From Pseudomonas putida (GTDB lineage: Bacteria; Pseudomonadota; Gammaproteobacteria; Pseudomonadales; Pseudomonadaceae), in contig NZ_CP018846.1 of assembly GCF_002025705.1 (NCBI RefSeq), positions 3,649,501 to 3,713,500 of the forward strand: a stretch of DNA of 64,000 bases, in the 5' to 3' direction. The position numbers were made by a program, and so were the translations under genes. Below, in pieces: positions 50,640 through 60,853 of the stretch. The first letter of the stretch is position 1, and the number at the start of each line of letters is the position of its first letter. Below the pieces are notes generated by a model. That model saw nothing but the letters and a program-made list of their open reading frames with translations. It made no database searches and was not told the origin of the DNA.

Positions 50640-52022
50640 TCAAGCCGGCTGGGCAACCACCTTGCCGCCCTTCTGGGTCAGCGACACCAGCAGGATGAAC
50701 AGGGTCACGCCGGCGGTCATCAGCGTCTCGTAGCGGTAGGCATCGCTGAACAGCATGTAGCCCAGGACCATCACGATGGTGCCGATCACCAGCCAGGTCA
50801 GCCAAGGGAACAGCCACATCTTCAGCTCCAGCGGCCGCCCTTCACGTTCGGCACGGGCGCGCATGCGCAGTTGCGACACGGCGATCACCAGGTACACCAG
50901 CAAGGCGATGGCGCCAGTGGTGGACAGCAGGAAACCGAATACCTTGCCCGGCAGTACATAGTTGACGAAGCAACCGACGAAGCCTGCCAGGGTCGAGAGG
51001 ATCACCGCCACGGTCGGCACGCCAGCGCCGGAAATACGCTTGGTCATGCTCAACGCCTGACCACGGGCACCCAGCGAGTAGAGCATCCGCGAAGCCGTGT
51101 AGAGGCCGGAGTTCATGCAACTGGTCACCGCCACCAGCACCACCAGGTCGACCAGCAACTTGGCCCCCGGCACATTCAGCACTTCCAGCACACGCTGGAA
51201 CGAGCCCACCGCTTTGAGGCTTGGGTCGTTCCAGGCCACCAGCGACACCACCAGGAAGATCGACGCCAGGTAGAAGATGGCGATGCGGTACACCACCAGA
51301 TTGGTAGCGCGGCGGATCTTGTCTTTCGGGTTGGCGGTTTCGTCGGCGGCAATGGTCACGATCTCGGCACCGAAGAACGAGAAGATGGTGATCAGCACGC
51401 CACCGAGCACGGTGCCGAAACCGTTGGGCATGAACCCGCCGTTGTCCCACAGGCGGCTGATGCCGGACACCTCGGCCAGCGGCCAGAAGCCGAACACGGC
51501 CAGGCTGCAGACCCCGATGAAGGCGATGATCGCGACCACCTTGACCAGCGCGAACCAGTACTCGAACGCGCCGAAGTTCTTCACGCTGACCAGGTTGCTG
51601 CCCGACAGCACGACCATGATCAGGAAAGCGAACAGCCAGGACGGCACGCCAGGGAAATAGGCATGCAGGATGTCTGCACCGGCAATGGCCTCGACCGGAA
51701 TGATCAGCACCCAGAACCACCAGTACAGCCAGCCGATGGTAAAGCCGGCCCAGGGGCCGATGGCCTCCGAGGCGTAGGTGGAGAACGAACCGCTGTTGGG
51801 GTTGGCGATGGCCATTTCGCCAAGCATGCGCATCACCAGCAGCACCAGCAGGCCGGTCATTGCATAGGAGATGAGAATGGCCGGGCCCGCAGTGGCGATG
51901 GCGTTGGAAGAACCGATGAACAGGCCGGCACCAATGATGCCGGCAATGGAAATCATGGACACCTGACGCGAGGTCAGACCGTGCTGCAAGGAACGCTGTT
52001 TGTTGTTGTGTAGCGAAGCCAT
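50640..52022 (-). CDS. Amino-acid permease, GABA-permease-like
   Basis: A 460-residue inner-membrane transporter of the APC amino-acid family with 12 helices. The N-terminal block reads GLTSRQVSMISIAGIIGAGLF and SNAIATAGPAILISY. The ETAN segment (AADETANPKDKIRRA) and length are those of GabP-type permeases. The neighbouring aminotransferase of GabT type supports gamma-aminobutyrate or a related omega-amino acid as the substrate. It is transcribed away from a LysR gene across a 266-bp gap. Confidence 0.8.
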   Translation of the reverse strand: MASLHNNKQRSLQHGLTSRQVSMISIAGIIGAGLFIGSSNAIATAGPAILISYAMTGLLVLLVMRMLGEMAIANPNSGSFSTYASEAIGPWAGFTIGWLYWWFWVLIIPVEAIAGADILHAYFPGVPSWLFAFLIMVVLSGSNLVSVKNFGAFEYWFALVKVVAIIAFIGVCSLAVFGFWPLAEVSGISRLWDNGGFMPNGFGTVLGGVLITIFSFFGAEIVTIAADETANPKDKIRRATNLVVYRIAIFYLASIFLVVSLVAWNDPSLKAVGSFQRVLEVLNVPGAKLLVDLVVLVAVTSCMNSGLYTASRMLYSLGARGQALSMTKRISGAGVPTVAVILSTLAGFVGCFVNYVLPGKVFGFLLSTTGAIALLVYLVIAVSQLRMRARAEREGRPLELKMWLFPWLTWLVIGTIVMVLGYMLFSDAYRYETLMTAGVTLFILLVSLTQKGGKVVAQPA

Positions 52023-52288
52023 GAAGAACCCTCGAATGGGTCGGCCGGCGTGCGGCGCATGTGCCGTCGACGGCTGAAAGTTGGAGCAGAATTCGGGTAG
52101 GTCGTATTGCTCGTTGTTGTTGTTTTATGTCGCCGGTCGCGCACTTGCCTCCTCTTCGCCATACCGGTTGTAATCGTTGATCGAGGTCAGTATTAATCTA
52201 TAGGGCGAGGTCAACAAACGACCTTTTCGAAGCACATGATTCCGATATGGAATGAACTTCTTCCTTTTTTGCTCGGTACGCGCCTGCC

Positions 52289-53185
52289 ATGTCCAAACGC
52301 CTGATGCCCTCGACCACCGCCCTGCAGTGCTTCGAAGCCGCCGCCCGGCACCTGAGCTTCACCCGTGCGGCACAGGAGCTGCACCTGACCCAGAGCGCCG
52401 TCAGCAAGCAAGTGGCGCAGCTTGAGGACATGCTCTCGCATTCGCTGTTCCAGCGTATTCGCCGGCGCCTGCACCTGACCCCGGCGGGGGCGCTGTACCT
52501 CACCGAAGTGAACAAGATCCTCACCCAGATCGACATCTCCAGCCGCTACATCCTCAGCTACGGCGACGAGACCGAGGTGCTGCGCATCGCCACCCAGCCG
52601 ACCTTCGGCGCACGCTGGCTGGTGCCCAGGCTCAAAGGATTCGGCGACCGCCACCCGCGCATTCACCTGGACATCCGCAACGAACTGGAGCCATTCGACC
52701 TGGTGCAGGCCAAGGCCGATATCGCCTTCTTCTTCGGCCAGGGCACCTGGCCGGGGGCTACCTGCATCGAATTGTTCAGCGAGGAAGTGGTGCCAGTGTG
52801 TGCGCCCGGCCTGCTGGCCCGGCACCGTTTCGACAGTGCCGAGGCGCTTACCGAACACCGGCTGCTGCAGTGCGCATCACGCCCGGAGGCCTGGCACGAG
52901 TGGTTCCTGGGGTTGGGCCTGCACAGCCAGAACAGCTACCACGGGCCGCGCTTCGACACGTTCTACCTGTGCATCCGGGCGGCCATCGCCGGCTGTGGCA
53001 TAGCTTTGATTCCGCGCTACCTGGTGGCTGAAGAACTGAGCGAAGGCAAGATGGTGGTGGCCTGGGACCACCCGGTGGCGAGCAATGGCCGGCATTTCAT
53101 CGCCCATGCCGAGCACGCCGCAGAAGTGCCCAAGGTCAAGGCCTTCGTGCAGTGGATTCGCGAGCGGGTGGCTGAGGGGGATTGA
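52289..53185 (+). CDS. LysR regulator, GcvA-like
   Basis: A 298-residue LysR regulator of the GcvA-type branch. The winged helix has TALQCFEAAARHLSFTRAAQELHLTQSAVS. The sensor domain begins around residue 90 (LRIATQPTFGARWL). It lies between and probably controls the divergent permease and the downstream aminotransferase. Its ligand may be an amino acid. Confidence 0.85.
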   Translation: MSKRLMPSTTALQCFEAAARHLSFTRAAQELHLTQSAVSKQVAQLEDMLSHSLFQRIRRRLHLTPAGALYLTEVNKILTQIDISSRYILSYGDETEVLRIATQPTFGARWLVPRLKGFGDRHPRIHLDIRNELEPFDLVQAKADIAFFFGQGTWPGATCIELFSEEVVPVCAPGLLARHRFDSAEALTEHRLLQCASRPEAWHEWFLGLGLHSQNSYHGPRFDTFYLCIRAAIAGCGIALIPRYLVAEELSEGKMVVAWDHPVASNGRHFIAHAEHAAEVPKVKAFVQWIRERVAEGD

Positions 53186-53198
53186 CGTAACCTGAACT

Positions 53199-53294
53199 TG
53201 CCTCTTCGCGGGCAAGCCTGCTCCCACAGGTTCTGCGCAAGATTCAAGTCTTGCGCGGTACCTGTGGGAGCAGGCTTGCCCGCGAAGAGGCAAG
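53199..53294. repeat. REP pair (class A variant)
   Basis: Inverted REPs (ttgcctcttcgcgggcaagc, then ctgctcccacagg) around an inner dyad cgcaagattcaagtcttgcg. Together they make one very long hairpin between two same-strand genes. Confidence 0.9.
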
Positions 53295-53394
53295 TTCATG
53301 AATCTGGGGAATGACCGCAATCGAATAATTCGTTTGCGGAATAATACTGCGGCGCGCTTGGATATTAAGAAACTCGAACAAGGTCCACGTGCCC

Positions 53395-54645
53395 ATGAAT
53401 CTGGAAAGTATCAGTCAATCCATCGCCATCGTTCATCCGATCACACTTTCCCATGGCCGTAATGCCGAAGTCTGGGATACCGACGGCAAACGTTACATCG
53501 ACTTTGTCGGCGGTATCGGCGTACTCAACCTGGGCCACTGCAACCCGGCCGTGGTCGCAGCAATCCAGGCCCAGGCCAGCCGCCTGACCCACTACGCTTT
53601 CAACGCCGCCCCCCATGGCCCGTACCTGAAGCTGATGGAGCGCCTGCGCCAGTTCGTCCCGGTCAGCTACCCGTTGGCCGGCATGCTCACCAACAGTGGC
53701 GCAGAAGCTGCGGAAAATGCCCTGAAGGTCGCCCGCGGCGCCACCGGCAAACGCGCCATCATCGCCTTCGACGGTGGCTTCCACGGCCGCACCCTGGCCA
53801 CCCTGAACCTCAACGGCAAGGTCGCCCCCTACAAGCAGCGGGTCGGCGAACTGCCGGGGCCTGTATACCACCTGCCCTACCCCAGCGCCGACACCGGCGT
53901 CACCTGCGAGCAGGCGCTCAAGGCCATGGACCGCCTGTTCAGCGTGGAATTGGCGGTCGAGGACGTGGCAGCGTTCATCTTCGAACCGGTACAAGGCGAA
54001 GGGGGTTTCCTCGCCCTCGACCCGGCGTTTGCCCAGGCGCTGCGGCGCTTCTGCGACGAGCGCGGGATCCTGATCATCATCGACGAGATCCAGTCCGGCT
54101 TCGGCCGCACTGGCCAGCGCTTTGCCTTCCCGCGCCTGGGTATCGAGCCGGACCTGCTGCTGCTGGCGAAAAGCATCGCCGGCGGCATGCCGCTGGGTGC
54201 AGTGGTCGGGCGTCAGGATTTGCTGGCGGCATTGCCCAAGGGCGGCCTGGGTGGCACCTATTCGGGCAACCCGATCGCCTGCGCGGCGGCGCTGGCGAGC
54301 CTGGCACAGATGACCGACGAGAACGTCGCCACCTGGGGTGAGCGCCAGGAACAAGCGATTGTTGCCCGCCACCAGCGCTGGAAGGCCTCGGGCCTGAGCC
54401 CGTTCATCGGCCGACTGACTGGCGTAGGTGCCATGCGTGGCATCGAGTTCGTCAATGCCGATGGCAACCCGGCCCCGGCGCAGCTGGCCAAGGTAATGGA
54501 AGCGGCGCGGGCCAAGGGCCTGCTGCTGATGCCTAGCGGCAAGGCGCGGCACATCATCCGCCTGCTGGCACCGCTGACTATCGAGGCCGAGGTGCTCGAA
54601 GAGGGGCTGGATATCCTCGAGCAGTGCCTGGCCGATCTGGTCTGA
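53395..54645 (+). CDS. Class III aminotransferase, GabT-like
   Basis: A 416-residue PLP enzyme transferring an omega-amino group to 2-oxoglutarate. The cofactor is held by Asp230 (LIIIDEIQSGFGRTG) and Lys259 (LLLLAKSIAGGMPLG), with NSGAEAAENALKVAR upstream. It is shorter than GabT (about 425) but the motif set matches 4-aminobutyrate transaminases. The permease and regulator at this locus support GABA or a close analogue. A GTG at 53389 is an alternative start with better ribosome-site spacing. Confidence 0.85.
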   Translation: MNLESISQSIAIVHPITLSHGRNAEVWDTDGKRYIDFVGGIGVLNLGHCNPAVVAAIQAQASRLTHYAFNAAPHGPYLKLMERLRQFVPVSYPLAGMLTNSGAEAAENALKVARGATGKRAIIAFDGGFHGRTLATLNLNGKVAPYKQRVGELPGPVYHLPYPSADTGVTCEQALKAMDRLFSVELAVEDVAAFIFEPVQGEGGFLALDPAFAQALRRFCDERGILIIIDEIQSGFGRTGQRFAFPRLGIEPDLLLLAKSIAGGMPLGAVVGRQDLLAALPKGGLGGTYSGNPIACAAALASLAQMTDENVATWGERQEQAIVARHQRWKASGLSPFIGRLTGVGAMRGIEFVNADGNPAPAQLAKVMEAARAKGLLLMPSGKARHIIRLLAPLTIEAEVLEEGLDILEQCLADLV

Positions 54646-54648
54646 GGC

Positions 54649-54951
54649 TTAAAGGCCCAGTTCCTGTGGGGTGAGCATGTCGGACTCGAAGGCAATCCAG
54701 CCGCCTTCGAGTTCGGCGTGGCCGTTGACGATCGGGCCGTAGTAGGTCAGGCCGTTCTCCAAGGTCACGCAGATGTGCGTGGCCGACTTCTCGGGGGCCG
54801 CGAGCGTACCGACGAAATGCACCTTCTTCAGGGTTTCGGTCACCGCTTCCAGACCCACGCGCATGTTGGGGTTTTCCGAGGCCTCGGTGTCACCGCCACG
54901 GTCTTCGGCGCTGATGGTCACGGTGGCGGTGTACGGGTACTTGGTGCTCAA
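54649..54951 (-). CDS. Conserved hypothetical protein (100 aa)
   Basis: A small soluble mixed alpha/beta protein (YPYTATVTISAEDRGGD, VHFVGTLAAPEKSATHICV, LTYYGPIVNGHAELEGGWIAF). The alternating polar and hydrophobic pattern suggests a beta-rich fold. There is no signal peptide or catalytic motif. It converges on the aminotransferase with a three-base gap. I do not recognise a family. Confidence 0.65.
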   Translation of the reverse strand: MSTKYPYTATVTISAEDRGGDTEASENPNMRVGLEAVTETLKKVHFVGTLAAPEKSATHICVTLENGLTYYGPIVNGHAELEGGWIAFESDMLTPQELGL

Positions 54952-55026
54952 GCGGGGTTACCTCGAAAAAGGGTTGGGCGTGTTAAGGCGCGTAGAGTAC
55001 GGCAGGTGATCTCTATTGTCTCTACT

Positions 55027-55135
55027 GGCCTCTTCGCGGCGGTTCGACGCCTCGATAAACCCGCTCCCACAGAGATTGCACATTGCTCAAGGTACGCACA
55101 CTAACTGCGGGAGCGGGTTCACCCGCGAAAGGGCC
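55027..55135. repeat. REP pair with an interrupted copy
   Basis: The right copy is a normal class A REP (gggagcgggttcacccgcga). The left copy is split by about 16 bp (cggttcgacgcctcga) between cttcgcgg and taaacccgctccc, at the loop of the palindrome. Confidence 0.75.
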
Positions 55136-55215
55136 AGACCTGCAACAGGTGATCTGAAGAGCCCGATCTGTTAGGGTGCCCGCCGATGCACGCCACACCA
55201 CACGAGGACACCTGA

Positions 55216-55641
55216 GTGAGCGCCGAAGAACCCCTGATCGCCGACCTGTTCGAGGTTGACAAACGCCTGACCCTCAAGCCCGTCGTGGACTTCAACAGCT
55301 ACCTGCGCAGCGCCTTCGGCGAAGGCCCGTGCCGCTGCTACCGCTGCGCCGAAGGCAGCGACGAAAGCAGTTACAGTCATGCACACAACTTCACCTTCGA
55401 AGGCCGCCCCTGGCACCGCCGCTTTGCCAGCACCGCCGGCAGCGACGTCGCCCAAGTGCTGAAAAAGGCCTGGCTGTCTTACACCAAGGCCGACCTCAGC
55501 CTGATCGGTGCGCTGGACCTCACCATCCTCAAGACGTTCACCGAAGCCGCCCTGCACGAGCGCCTGCTGGCCCTGCTGCCGGCCAGCGGCCTGGCCCGCC
55601 AAATCGACGGCCAGTGGATGCTGCAAGCCCAGGCCGACTGA
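55216..55641 (+). CDS. Conserved hypothetical protein with CxC motif
   Basis: A 141-residue cytoplasmic protein with a GTG start. A cysteine cluster (GEGPCRCYRCAEG) followed by HAHNFTF suggests a metal site of Cys and His. The C-terminal half is helical (LKKAWLSYTKADLSLIGALD). It precedes the EF-G 2 gene by 73 bp on the same strand. I do not recognise a family. Confidence 0.65.
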   Translation: MSAEEPLIADLFEVDKRLTLKPVVDFNSYLRSAFGEGPCRCYRCAEGSDESSYSHAHNFTFEGRPWHRRFASTAGSDVAQVLKKAWLSYTKADLSLIGALDLTILKTFTEAALHERLLALLPASGLARQIDGQWMLQAQAD

Positions 55642-55714
55642 CGGCCCGGCGGTCAGGCAGGATTCCCCCGCTCTGCTACCGTGGGAGAATCCGTATCGCC
55701 GCAGGTAGTCCGCC

Positions 55715-57829
55715 ATGGCCCGTACAACGCCCATCGAGCTGTACCGCAATATCGGCATCGTCGCCCACGTGGACGCTGGCAAGACCACGACCACCGAACG
55801 CATCCTGTTCTACACCGGGGTCAACCATAAAATGGGCGAGGTGCATGATGGCGCCGCGACCATGGACTGGATGGCCCAGGAGCAGGAGCGCGGCATCACC
55901 ATCACCTCGGCGGCGACCACGGCCTTCTGGCAAGGCTCGACCAAACAGTTCGCCGACAAGTACCGCTTCAACATCATCGATACCCCCGGCCACGTCGACT
56001 TCACCATCGAGGTGGAGCGCTCGCTGCGCGTGCTCGATGGCGCGGTGGTGGTGTTCAGCGGTGCCGACGGTGTCGAGCCGCAATCCGAGACGGTCTGGCG
56101 CCAGGCCAACAAGTACCACGTGCCGCGCCTGGCCTACATCAACAAGATGGACCGCCAGGGTGCCGACTTCTTGCGCGTGGTCAAGCAGATCGACAAGCGC
56201 CTGGGGCACCACCCGGTACCGATCCAGCTGGCCATCGGCAGCGAAGAAAACTTCATCGGCCAGATCGACCTGGTGAAGATGAAGGCGATCTACTGGAACG
56301 ATGCCGACAATGGCACCAGCTACCGCGAAGAAGAGATCCCCGCCGAGCTCCAGGCGCTGGCCGACGAATGGCGCGCGCACATGATCGAGGCTGCAGCCGA
56401 GGCCAATGACGAGCTGACCATGAAGTTTCTCGATGGCGAGGAGCTCAGCGTCGACGAGATCAAGGCCGCCTTGCGCCAGCGCACGATTGCCAACGAAATC
56501 GTGCCGACCATCCTGGGTTCTTCGTTCAAGAACAAGGGCGTGCCACTGATGCTCGACGCGGTGATCGACTACCTGCCTGCCCCGTCGGAAATCCCTGCGA
56601 TCAAGGGCACCGACCCTGACGACGAAGAAAAGCACCTGGAGCGCCACGCGGACGACAAAGAGCCCTTTTCTGCCCTGGCTTTCAAGATCGCCACCGACCC
56701 CTTCGTCGGTACCCTGACCTTCGCCCGGGTGTATTCAGGCGTGCTCAGCTCAGGCAACGCCGTGCTCAATTCGGTAAAAGGCAAGAAGGAACGCATTGGC
56801 CGCATGGTGCAGATGCACGCCAACCAGCGCGCCGAGATCAAGGACGTGTGCGCCGGCGACATTGCCGCCCTGATCGGCATGAAGGACGTGACCACCGGCG
56901 ACACCCTCTGCGACATCGACAAACCGATCATCCTTGAGCGCATGGACTTTCCCGACCCGGTGATCTCGGTGGCCGTCGAGCCAAAGACCAAGGGTGACCA
57001 GGAGAAGATGGGCATCGCCCTGAGCAAGCTGGCCCAGGAAGACCCGTCGTTCCGCGTGCGCACCGATGAAGAAACCGGCCAGACCATCATCTCGGGCATG
57101 GGCGAACTGCACCTGGACATCATCGTCGACCGCATGCGACGCGAGTTCAACGTCGACGCCAATATCGGCAAGCCGCAGGTGGCCTACCGCGAAAAAATCC
57201 GCAACACCTGCGAGATCGAGGGCCGCTTCGTCCGCCAGTCTGGCGGGCGCGGTCAGTATGGCCACTGCTGGATTCGCTTCGCTCCCGGCGATGAAGGCAA
57301 GGAAGGCCTGGAGTTCATCAACGAGATCGTCGGCGGCGTGGTGCCGCGCGAGTACATACCGGCAATCCAGAAAGGCATCGAGGAGCAGATGAAGAACGGC
57401 GTACTGGCCGGCTACCCGCTGATCAACCTGAAGGCGGCGGTATTCGACGGCTCATACCATGACGTCGACTCCAACGAGATGGCGTACAAGATCGCCGCTT
57501 CCATGGCCACCAAGCAGCTGTCGCAGAAAGGCGGTGCGGTGTTGCTGGAACCGGTGATGAAGGTCGAGGTGGTGACGCCGGAGGAGTATCAGGGTGACAT
57601 CATGGGTGACTTGAGCCGGCGCCGCGGCATGATCCAGGATGGCGACGAGACGCCGGCGGGCAAGGTGATCCGTGCCGAAGTGCCGCTGGGGGAAATGTTC
57701 GGCTATGCCACCTCGATGCGCTCGATGACCCAGGGGCGTGCAAGTTACACGATGGAGTTCACCCGCTATGCCGAGGCACCGGCGAGCATTGCCGATGCCA
57801 TCGTCAAGAAGAACCGCGGGGAAGCCTGA
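55715..57829 (+). CDS. fusB: Elongation factor G, second copy
   Basis: A 704-residue translational GTPase. Domain I has the P loop [47 protein letters not shown] and [10 protein letters not shown]. Domains II-V follow, with [17 protein letters not shown] and the domain IV tip region. It resembles the stand-alone EF-G 2 of pseudomonads, which accompanies the str-operon copy. Such second copies may be specialised, for example for ribosome recycling. All GTPase motifs look intact. Confidence 0.9.
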   Translation: MARTTPIELYRNIGIVAHVDAGKTTTTERILFYTGVNHKMGEVHDGAATMDWMAQEQERGITITSAATTAFWQGSTKQFADKYRFNIIDTPGHVDFTIEVERSLRVLDGAVVVFSGADGVEPQSETVWRQANKYHVPRLAYINKMDRQGADFLRVVKQIDKRLGHHPVPIQLAIGSEENFIGQIDLVKMKAIYWNDADNGTSYREEEIPAELQALADEWRAHMIEAAAEANDELTMKFLDGEELSVDEIKAALRQRTIANEIVPTILGSSFKNKGVPLMLDAVIDYLPAPSEIPAIKGTDPDDEEKHLERHADDKEPFSALAFKIATDPFVGTLTFARVYSGVLSSGNAVLNSVKGKKERIGRMVQMHANQRAEIKDVCAGDIAALIGMKDVTTGDTLCDIDKPIILERMDFPDPVISVAVEPKTKGDQEKMGIALSKLAQEDPSFRVRTDEETGQTIISGMGELHLDIIVDRMRREFNVDANIGKPQVAYREKIRNTCEIEGRFVRQSGGRGQYGHCWIRFAPGDEGKEGLEFINEIVGGVVPREYIPAIQKGIEEQMKNGVLAGYPLINLKAAVFDGSYHDVDSNEMAYKIAASMATKQLSQKGGAVLLEPVMKVEVVTPEEYQGDIMGDLSRRRGMIQDGDETPAGKVIRAEVPLGEMFGYATSMRSMTQGRASYTMEFTRYAEAPASIADAIVKKNRGEA

Positions 57830-57840
57830 GTTCAGCGCCC

Positions 57841-57960
57841 CCTGTGGGAGCGGCCTTGCGTCGCGAAAGGGCCGCAAAGCGGCCCCGGCAACTCATGCAT
57901 TACCACCGGAAACCTGGGGCTGCGTTGCAGCCCTTTCGCGACGCAAGGCCGCTCCCACAA
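57841..57960. repeat. REP pair (class B)
   Basis: Inverted class B REPs (ctgtgggagcggccttgcgt and complement) between convergent EF-G and SulP genes. Confidence 0.85.
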
Positions 57961-57982
57961 AGACTGTGCCTGCGGCCGATAC

Positions 57983-59425
57983 TCAGTGCTGCTCTCCAGC
58001 CCGCTTCAGCAGCTTCTTGCAGCGCTCCGACAGGTGCACCACGCGCAAATGCTTGCCCGCCTTGGCATAGCGTTCACGCAAGGTCTTCAGCGCAGCAATC
58101 GCCGAGTAATCGACAAAACTCAGGTGCCGGCAATCCAGGGTGACCTTGGCCGGATCACCCGCCGGGTCAAACTGATTGAGAAACGGCGCGGTCGAGGCAA
58201 AGAACAACGTGCCATGCACCTGGTAATGCTTGCACCCTTCCCCGTCCTCGTGGCTGTCGGCATATAGCTCGCGGGCATGCTGCCAGGCGAAGTTCACCGC
58301 TGCGATGACGATGCCGAACAGCACCGCCGTGGCCAGGTCGGTGAACACCGTCACTACCGTTACCGCGATGATCGCCAACACGTCGCTCACCGGCACCTTG
58401 TGCAGTACCCGCAACGAGGCCCAGGCAAAGGTCTGCTGGGCCACCACGAACATCACCCCGACCAGTGCCGCCAGCGGAATGCGTTCGATCAGCGGCGACA
58501 GGAACAGCACGAACAGCAGAATCATCACCCCGGCCACCACGCCCGACAGCCGGCCACGACCGTTGGAACTGAGGTTGATCACGGTCTGCCCGATCATCGC
58601 GCAGCCGCCCATGCCGCCGCACAGGCCAGAGATCATGTTGGCCGCGCCCAGGGCCACGCATTCGCGGTCCGGGTAGCCGCGGCTCTCGGTGATCTCATCG
58701 GTGAGGTTGAGGGTCAGCAGGGTTTCCAGCAGGCCAACCATGGCCATCAGCACCGCGTAGGGGGCGATGATCTTCAGGGTTTCCAGGTTCCACGGCACTT
58801 GCGGCAGGGCCAGCTGCGGCAGGCCACCGGCGATGTGCGCCATGTCGCCGAGGGTACGCGTTGGCAGGTCGAACAGGTACACCAGCACGCCAACCCCAAG
58901 GATCGCCACCAGTGCCGGCGGCACCGCGCGGGTCAGTTTTGGCAGCACATAGACCACCAGCATGGTCAGCGCCACCAGGCCGAGCATCAAGTACAGCGGT
59001 GCACCGCTGAGCCAGTGCTCGCCGTCCTTGAAGTGCTCGAGCTGGGCCATGGCGATGACGATCGCCAGGCCGTTGACGAAGCCAAGCATCACCGGGTAAG
59101 GCACCAGCCGCACCAGTTTGCCCAGCCGCAGCAGGCCGAACAGGATCATCACCACCCCGCCCAGCAATACCGTGGCCAGCAGGTATTGCACACCGTGTTG
59201 CACCACCAGGGCGACGATCACCACCGCCATGGAACCTGCAGCCCCGGAGATCATCCCCGGGCGGCCGCCGAACAACGCCGTCAGGGTGCAGATGATGAAG
59301 GCGCCATACAGGCCCATCAATGGGTTGAGATGGGCCACCAAGGCAAAGGCGATGCATTCGGGCACCAGGGCAAACGAGGTGGTCAGGCCGGCGAGCAGGT
59401 CGGCACGTAGTCGGGCGGGTTTCAT
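57983..59425 (-). CDS. SulP family anion transporter with STAS domain
   Basis: A 480-residue inner-membrane anion transporter. The membrane part begins LLAGLTTSFALVPECIAFAL and contains GGMGGCAMIGQTVINLSSNG. The C-terminal STAS domain (about 390-480) has TLDCRHLSFVDYSAIAAL. Family members carry sulfate, bicarbonate or dicarboxylates, and no neighbour such as carbonic anhydrase fixes the substrate. The ATG at 59425 is chosen because AGGA sits five bases upstream; a start at 59431 would lack this. Confidence 0.85.
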   Translation of the reverse strand: MKPARLRADLLAGLTTSFALVPECIAFALVAHLNPLMGLYGAFIICTLTALFGGRPGMISGAAGSMAVVIVALVVQHGVQYLLATVLLGGVVMILFGLLRLGKLVRLVPYPVMLGFVNGLAIVIAMAQLEHFKDGEHWLSGAPLYLMLGLVALTMLVVYVLPKLTRAVPPALVAILGVGVLVYLFDLPTRTLGDMAHIAGGLPQLALPQVPWNLETLKIIAPYAVLMAMVGLLETLLTLNLTDEITESRGYPDRECVALGAANMISGLCGGMGGCAMIGQTVINLSSNGRGRLSGVVAGVMILLFVLFLSPLIERIPLAALVGVMFVVAQQTFAWASLRVLHKVPVSDVLAIIAVTVVTVFTDLATAVLFGIVIAAVNFAWQHARELYADSHEDGEGCKHYQVHGTLFFASTAPFLNQFDPAGDPAKVTLDCRHLSFVDYSAIAALKTLRERYAKAGKHLRVVHLSERCKKLLKRAGEQH

Positions 59426-59521
59426 GGGCATCCTGTGGTGCGGTCCTGGCGGACGGTACGAAAAATCAAGGGGCGCGATGTTACGGAATTTGTCTGACAG
59501 CGGCCACCGCAAGGCGTGTCA

Positions 59522-60679
59522 TCAGCGTGTGCGAGTCAGCCACTGCGCCATCGACGCATCCTCCAAGGCGTACTCGCCGCGGTTGGCCTTCCACACCAGC
59601 TCCTTCTCGCGCAGGGCGTCCAGGGCCTTCTGCACGCTGGGCGTGCTGGCATTGGCTTCGACCTGGGCCTGCTCCAGCTTGCGCGCCACATCGAGCAAGG
59701 TCTGCTCGGTGAACGGCGAGAACGGCTGCCGGCCCTGGGCACGCTCGGCCATGATCTGAAGCACTGCCTGCTGCAAGGGCGACAGCTCATTCCAGGCACT
59801 TTCGTAATCGCTCCACACCCCGGCCTGGTGATTGAGCGCGCCGGTGCGCAACAACTCACCCAGGTTAGCCGCCTCGCCCAAGCCTACGCTGACCTCGGCC
59901 AGCAACTTGTTGAGCATTTCAGGCCGTCGCCCCACCAACTCGAAGGCATATTCCAGGTCTGCGGCCTTGAACTGGTTGCTGTCGGCCAGGCGGCGGTTCC
60001 ACAGTTCGGTAATGAAGCCGACATACTCGCGCCCAAGCAAGGGAAACGGGGTAATGCTGGCACCGAAGAACGGCTGCTTGCTCTTGAGCACCAGGTTGGC
60101 GAGCTTGTCGCGGCTGGAACCTGTGAACACCAGACGCAGGCCGTCCGGGCGGTCACCCCGGTTCAGGTGGTCGCGCGCAGCCTTGAGGGCGAACATGGCA
60201 TTGAGGCCGTCTTCACTGTTCAGGGCGTGCTGTGCTTCATCGATGATCAGTACCACCATCTGCCCTGACACCTGGTGCAGCACCGCCAGCGCCTGGGCCA
60301 AGGTGGTGCCCGCGGGCAGTTGTGGACGGGTGAAATCCCAGCTGAGGGTGCGCAGCAGGTTGATCTTGTCGATACCGGCTTTTTTCGCCGCCTTGGCCAG
60401 TGCACTCTCGAAGCCGCCAAGCGCGGTGCCGATCGCGCCGCTGATCAGGTCTGCCGGGGCGGCGTCGCGGTCCGACCACAGGTCGACATACACCGGTAGC
60501 CAGCCACGCTGCACACACTCGGGGATGAAGTCGTTGTTGAGGAAGGTACTTTTACCGGTACGCCGAGGTGCCGCCAGGAACATCCCCGAACTGTAATCGA
60601 CCAGCGATTCGCCGGCCAAATCCTGGGCCAGGGCCTTGGCCAGCTGCTCACGGCGCAGGAGCGGGCGGGAGGGCGACAT
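59522..60679 (-). CDS. Solitary AAA-type ATPase
   Basis: A 385-residue P-loop ATPase similar to archaeal-type/STAND-like ATPases. It has Walker A APRRTGKST (37-45), Walker B VVLIIDEAQH (Asp147-Glu148) and a sensor-like LRLVFTGSSRDKL. A C-terminal winged-helix-like region follows (LSPLQQAVLQIMAERAQGRQP onward). GAGG precedes the ATG. The function is unknown. Roles in stress, DNA-linked regulation or phage defence are all possible and none is shown. Confidence 0.7.
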   Translation of the reverse strand: MSPSRPLLRREQLAKALAQDLAGESLVDYSSGMFLAAPRRTGKSTFLNNDFIPECVQRGWLPVYVDLWSDRDAAPADLISGAIGTALGGFESALAKAAKKAGIDKINLLRTLSWDFTRPQLPAGTTLAQALAVLHQVSGQMVVLIIDEAQHALNSEDGLNAMFALKAARDHLNRGDRPDGLRLVFTGSSRDKLANLVLKSKQPFFGASITPFPLLGREYVGFITELWNRRLADSNQFKAADLEYAFELVGRRPEMLNKLLAEVSVGLGEAANLGELLRTGALNHQAGVWSDYESAWNELSPLQQAVLQIMAERAQGRQPFSPFTEQTLLDVARKLEQAQVEANASTPSVQKALDALREKELVWKANRGEYALEDASMAQWLTRTR

Positions 60680-60705
60680 GTCATTATCCTCAATTATCTG
60701 GATGA

Positions 60706-60718
60706 CTATAATTTATAG
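60706..60718. promoter_or_regulatory. Palindrome at the ATPase promoter
   Basis: A perfect 13-bp palindrome, ctataatttatag, lies 27 bp upstream of the ATPase ATG. It contains a likely -10 sequence (TATAAA on the minus strand), so a regulator bound here would block the promoter. Confidence 0.4.
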
Positions 60719-60853
60719 CCTACAAGATAAAACCCGATAAAACACCCTGCGTTCATTCAGCCGCAAACATGCAGTCAAGCCACTGTGATCCAGGCCCGGC
60801 AAACTCCTGACAAATTTGCCATCATGTTGATTCCACTTGCGGAGAACATGAGC

